64,000 nt of DNA from positions 22,952,184 to 23,016,183 of the forward strand of contig CAIIXF020000012.1 of the NCBI GenBank assembly GCA_903813345.2, read 5' to 3'. The notes below the pieces were generated by a model that made no database searches, was not told the DNA's origin, and was given only the letters and a program-made list of their open reading frames with translations. Every line of letters starts with the position of its first letter. Within the stretch, counting starts at the first letter, position 1. The position numbers were made by a program, and so were the translations under genes. This document shows positions 60,233 to 64,000 of this stretch, in pieces. The stretch comes from Owenia fusiformis (taxonomy: Eukaryota; Annelida; Polychaeta; Sabellida; Oweniidae).

Positions 60233-60657
60233 CATTATTTAGTCATCATTATTCTCATGATCAGTAATGGAGGTATTTGTACAAATGCCTTTGCATACCT
60301 TACATGTCAAAGAACAGTTATTTCATTTTTCTACAAGAACATCTCATAGAAATACAATCTGCCTTACACACACAATGGATGATCTCTGAGAAAGGGGAGC
60401 TGCATTTAGGCAATTGGTACATAGTTTCGTTGCTTATTTCCCAGCCCAATTTTAATGGAGGCAGTTTATTTCCCTCCCACTCCTGGATCTGATGGTACAC
60501 TCTGTAACTGTGGTATTCCGCAGCATCAGCAAATGGAGGAAGAACATGGGCCTAAGATAATTTAGGGTTTCACCATTTTTCCACCATAAATTGACAAAAG
60601 AGCAAAAATGTCAGAACATCGAAGGTTTGATTTTTCTTTTTTCTTTATTTCACATAT

Positions 60658-60906
60658 TGTAGGCAGAATTCCCACAACATTGTTATCACAAACATGTATC
60701 AGTATTATATGTTTAAAAAAAGTACATATTTGCGAACAAATAGTTCAGAAGATAAGAATCTTCGATTTAATTCCTCACGACTTAAGTTACATAAACGGTA
60801 TTTATATAAACAATTAAGATCTGCACCCAAACCGTTTATTTAACTTAAGTAAGGAATTAAATCAACAATTCTGTGAGAAAAAAACATCGCGGGGATTCTG
60901 CCTACA
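60658..60906. repeat. Palindromic MITE-like element (249 bp)
   Basis: Ends TGTAGGCAGAATTCCC and GGGGATTCTGCCTACA are inverted. Inner arms are GATTTAATTCCTCACGACTT, then AAGTTACATAAACGGT, at 60,764, and their mirror ACCGTTTATTTAACTT, then AAGTAAGGAATTAAATC, at 60,830. No clear target duplication. Confidence 0.8.
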
Positions 60907-62269
60907 ACGCGTGAAAAAAAAGGAAAAAAGAAATATCGTACTTTCGACGTTTAGACATTTTGTTACCGAAACGACAAGCGTAATCGAGCGGATCACCAGT
61001 GCTTTTGGTAATTTAAAAACAACCGCTTGTTTTCTCAAGAACTCACTTTTTTATCTGCCTCAATGATAGCCTCTTGTCTATGCCATATATAACCTGAATG
61101 CGATGTCACACCCCAGAAAAGAAACAAAATATTGTCACAGACCACTTTTCCCAAAGACAATCTTATTTCATTTATATTCCAACATTTTGTTTCTTGGGTT
61201 GCTGCTTTTGGTTCAGGTTTGAAGAAAATGTTGAAGTTTGTGTTTTGTGCATGATAAATGAGAAGCTCAAGGAGATCTGTATGAGTACTGTATTTGAGGT
61301 TTGGACACTTTGGATTGCAGTTTTCACAATCACAATATCTGCATCCGATTCTGAATGCAGCACATATACACTCAATGTTTTCCAACCTGACAGACAGAAT
61401 TACCATCATTCCTATGCACTGAAATTATATTAATGAAAGACTCCCCAGATATCTGAGATTTTAATGTTCTCTGTCAGTTTAAATTCCGTTTAATAACCAT
61501 AAATTCGTTTCTACAGCATTATACATCCAATTGATAGTTCCATAGTAATGTACTCTTATGTAATGATTTATTTATCTGATGAATTTAAATATATGCAAAT
61601 TTTGTAATTGCGGATTGTAATTAATAATTTAAACAATATTAAATTCCACAAATACTACAACTTACATTATTTAGATAAGCCTAGTATAGAGCAGTTATCA
61701 AATACCCTAATATCAGAGTGGTGATATGTAATTATTCATCAAATAAAAGTGAGGTCACCTTAACATTTCACCTGGTACAACTAATAATTCCTATTTTTCA
61801 TACTAATAAGGTATAAACCTTCACAAAACTTGTATTTTAGATGATGACAAGCCTATATAAATGATTTAGATGTCAACTCTAATACAAATGTGATGCATTG
61901 TGGGAGTAAATCATCAAAACTATAGTCTCCCCTATAGTGGGCGGGGCAAAACTATGAAAATGAAATAATTTTTTTCTTCCTAAGTATACACCTTAGAATT
62001 CTGACACTCACCAAATATGAAGTTCATATATATATGTAACACCATGATTTTTTTCATGCTTTTCTGACAAACTGATCCTAAAATATCTAAATAGATATGT
62101 GATAACATGCCTGTTTTGTGGCCTATTTTGTTATACTTTGGGGTCAAATGACCAATAACTGGTCTCAAAATTGATTAAAATAATATTTTAATTATTTGTG
62201 AATATGTGATCTATCATAATAAAGCTTGAATACTTGACTAAAGTATTCCATTTCGGAAGAAAAAATTGT
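60907..62269. other. HIP1R intron 2, no exon seen
   Basis: No sequence matching the next ANTH-domain segment (ILGTHHEKG type) was found. Two overlapping 110-124-codon ORFs on opposite strands near 61,035-61,433 show no family resemblance. Confidence 0.45.
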
Positions 62270-62475
62270 TTCCTACCAATACTCAATTTTGGGGTAGGGT
62301 TGTAGGGGGTACCTAGGAAGTGAAATTTCATATTTGTCCACTGCATACATTTTTCTATATTTTTGATATGTTTTTCAACTGATATTAATACATAATATAA
62401 GACTAATTTAAAAACTGTTGCAATTTTTGGGATGTTTGGGCCTTTTATGAGCCCATTTGCTTGGCCTATAAATAT
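62270..62475. repeat. Dispersed repeat, inverted partner of 55,950-56,125
   Basis: Reads TTTCATATTTGTCCACTGCA, then TTTTCTATATTTTTGATATG, then CTGTTGCAATTTTTGGGATG, the reverse complement of the block at 55,950-56,125 with some substitutions. Confidence 0.8.
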
Positions 62476-63465
62476 GCATTGAATGTTAGGGAACCCTAAT
62501 GTTGTAATTACAAACGATAATTACAATCAAAACATAAATATTTTATCTCAATTTAAAGTCAAATTTTTTTTTGTTTTTAAAACTCAACAGCTTTTAACAT
62601 TTAACAGTGTATGAAATTAATAGAATAACAGAATATTTCTTATTGCATCATAGTTGAAAAAATAGTCTCTGATTCATTGTTTCCATGACGATGAATCACA
62701 ATCCTTGCACTTAAAGAAAAAACATAAATCGTTGCAATTACTTTCCTCATTTTTTATTGCAAATCAAATATTTTCCATCAGTTGTGTTGATTTTAATATA
62801 ATTTATTTTATTTATTTATTTGAGATATCACCCTGCCTGTCCCCTTACCCCCATCCTTCTACCATTACTCTATCAGTGGGGGATATAAAACACTACTACA
62901 GACACAACTGGAAGGTTGTCATCATTTATCATTATTAAACTATTTATTAAAATGCATGGTGATGAAACATAGTAACTTGAATATTATATGCAGACTATAG
63001 AGGGTTTATAAGAGTATTTTGTATTTGCAAGGTTACTTAATGATAATAGTCTGCTAATATTTCTTTCTTCTCACCCTTATTTCACTTACTTCTCTCTTCA
63101 ATTTGAATAAAGTGTCTGATTTTCTTGCATTTCTGTACAATTAAGAATGTTAACTACATGTGTATTTATTTAATTTCATTCTAATTCCACTCTTTTTTAA
63201 TTTATTTTGCATTTTAAAACACAACCCATGTGAAATTTTATCCACAGGAAGTCTGCTTATCAGAGCTGTGCTAAATAAACACTTATGATTCATTTCACTT
63301 TTTATAATGAATTCTTATCATGAATATCATGTACATAGCCCTGTGCAACACATGAATCAATAGATTTTTTTCATAGAAAATTAACCTGTGTACTCCAACA
63401 AGAGAACTTATTGATATTTTTGTATATAATTTAAACATTACATATTTTCATGTTATTGGCTCACA
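62476..63465. other. AT-rich, no gene seen
   Basis: Simple A/T-rich sequence and short chance ORFs only. Confidence 0.45.
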
Positions 63466-63540
63466 CAGTGAGCCTATGGGATCGACCAGGCGTCCGTCCG
63501 TTGGTCCGTCCGTCCGTCCGTCCGTCCGTCCGTCAACATT
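63466..63540. repeat. Hairpin plus (CCGT)n microsatellite
   Basis: GGCTCAC-aca-GTGAGCC is followed by TATGGGATCGACCAGGCG and a CCGT tract (63,491-63,534) with one TTGG interruption. The architecture (short perfect hairpin heading a repeat) recalls copies at 14,081 and 26,641, although the sequence differs. Confidence 0.8.
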
Positions 63541-64000
63541 GGCCGCACAAATTAAAACTGCTTTTCGGATTGAGTCATATCCACATTCATTTTATGCATA
63601 TCCATAATGCCTCTTTGACCTATCATCGCCATTTCCCAAGTTCGCCCGGTTTCCGAGAAATTGCGGATTTTGACGTCAAAAAGTCAAATTTTCTGTAAAT
63701 ACTAGACACTTTGTTGAAGTAGAACTTTCAAATAACTTTTAGTAGTTGGTGTATATGCAACTTATATCCTCTGAAGATTTCAAAGCCCTTGAAAGTACGG
63801 TTTTTGGTGTTTACTCTATAAAATTTGAGAAAAGGTAGGACTGAGTCATTTTCAGGAAACTTTCTCATGTATAAAGTCAATGGCAGGTTTTGTGATTGAC
63901 AAGATTCTTAAAGTTTGCCTTATACTTGATCATTTCCTGCAATAAATGACATCATTAATAGATTTAAGCATTCCCTACATATTTCTCAATATATGTCAGC

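Noticed and set aside
61035-61433. Opposed ORFs of 124 (- strand) and 111 (+ strand) codons
   Set aside because: They overlap each other, have no family resemblance and no splice or start context; likely chance or old repeat.

Overview
The window is animal nuclear DNA. It has split genes with GT-AG introns, two non-LTR retrotransposons, a mariner transposon, many inverted-repeat elements and large minisatellites. The base composition is AT-rich. Gene content and repeat style suggest a marine invertebrate (lophotrochozoan or invertebrate deuterostome), but no species can be named from the sequence.

Three host genes are recognisable. (1) SPPL3, a GxGD intramembrane aspartyl protease, lies on the + strand from about 16.8 to 30.3 kb. 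All coding exons from the second onward are readable; the first coding exon was not found. (2) A CD36/SCARB-family gene of LIMP-2 type lies on the - strand at 41,888-44,143. It has a single 751-codon coding exon and a long repetitive cytosolic tail. (3) The first two coding exons of a HIP1/HIP1R gene (ANTH-domain endocytic adaptor) lie on the + strand at 48,995 and 55,251; the rest runs off the window. In human, SPPL3, HIP1R and SCARB1 share band 12q24.31, and HIP1 and CD36 share 7q11-q21, so the cluster looks like ancient conserved linkage.

Layout: 1-10.8 kb is gene-poor, with short tandem repeats and palindromic elements. At 10.8-13.4 kb a TA-flanked inverted-repeat element contains a near-intact mariner with 189-bp terminal repeats and an intron in its transposase. 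SPPL3 follows, and intron 5 holds a full-length two-ORF LINE in antisense with a 15-bp target duplication. From 30.3 to 41.8 kb there is a 27-bp minisatellite and several inverted-repeat elements. The SCARB gene follows, with a ~2.1-kb, 30-bp minisatellite directly upstream. HIP1R intron 1 holds a second antisense LINE with one in-frame stop. HIP1R intron 2 holds palindromes, a 1.7-kb element with CACGGTG ends and 5-bp target duplications, and a GGGCCC-rich repeat split by a TTAA-flanked insertion.

The most striking biology is in SPPL3. Separate small tandem duplications have doubled or tripled splice-site-bearing segments: a 108-bp unit (x3) at the exon 2 acceptor, a duplicated 72-nt exon beside the catalytic YD motif, and a 63-bp unit (x2) at the exon 11 donor. 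All three keep the reading frame, so the gene could make N-terminal, active-site-proximal and C-terminal isoforms.
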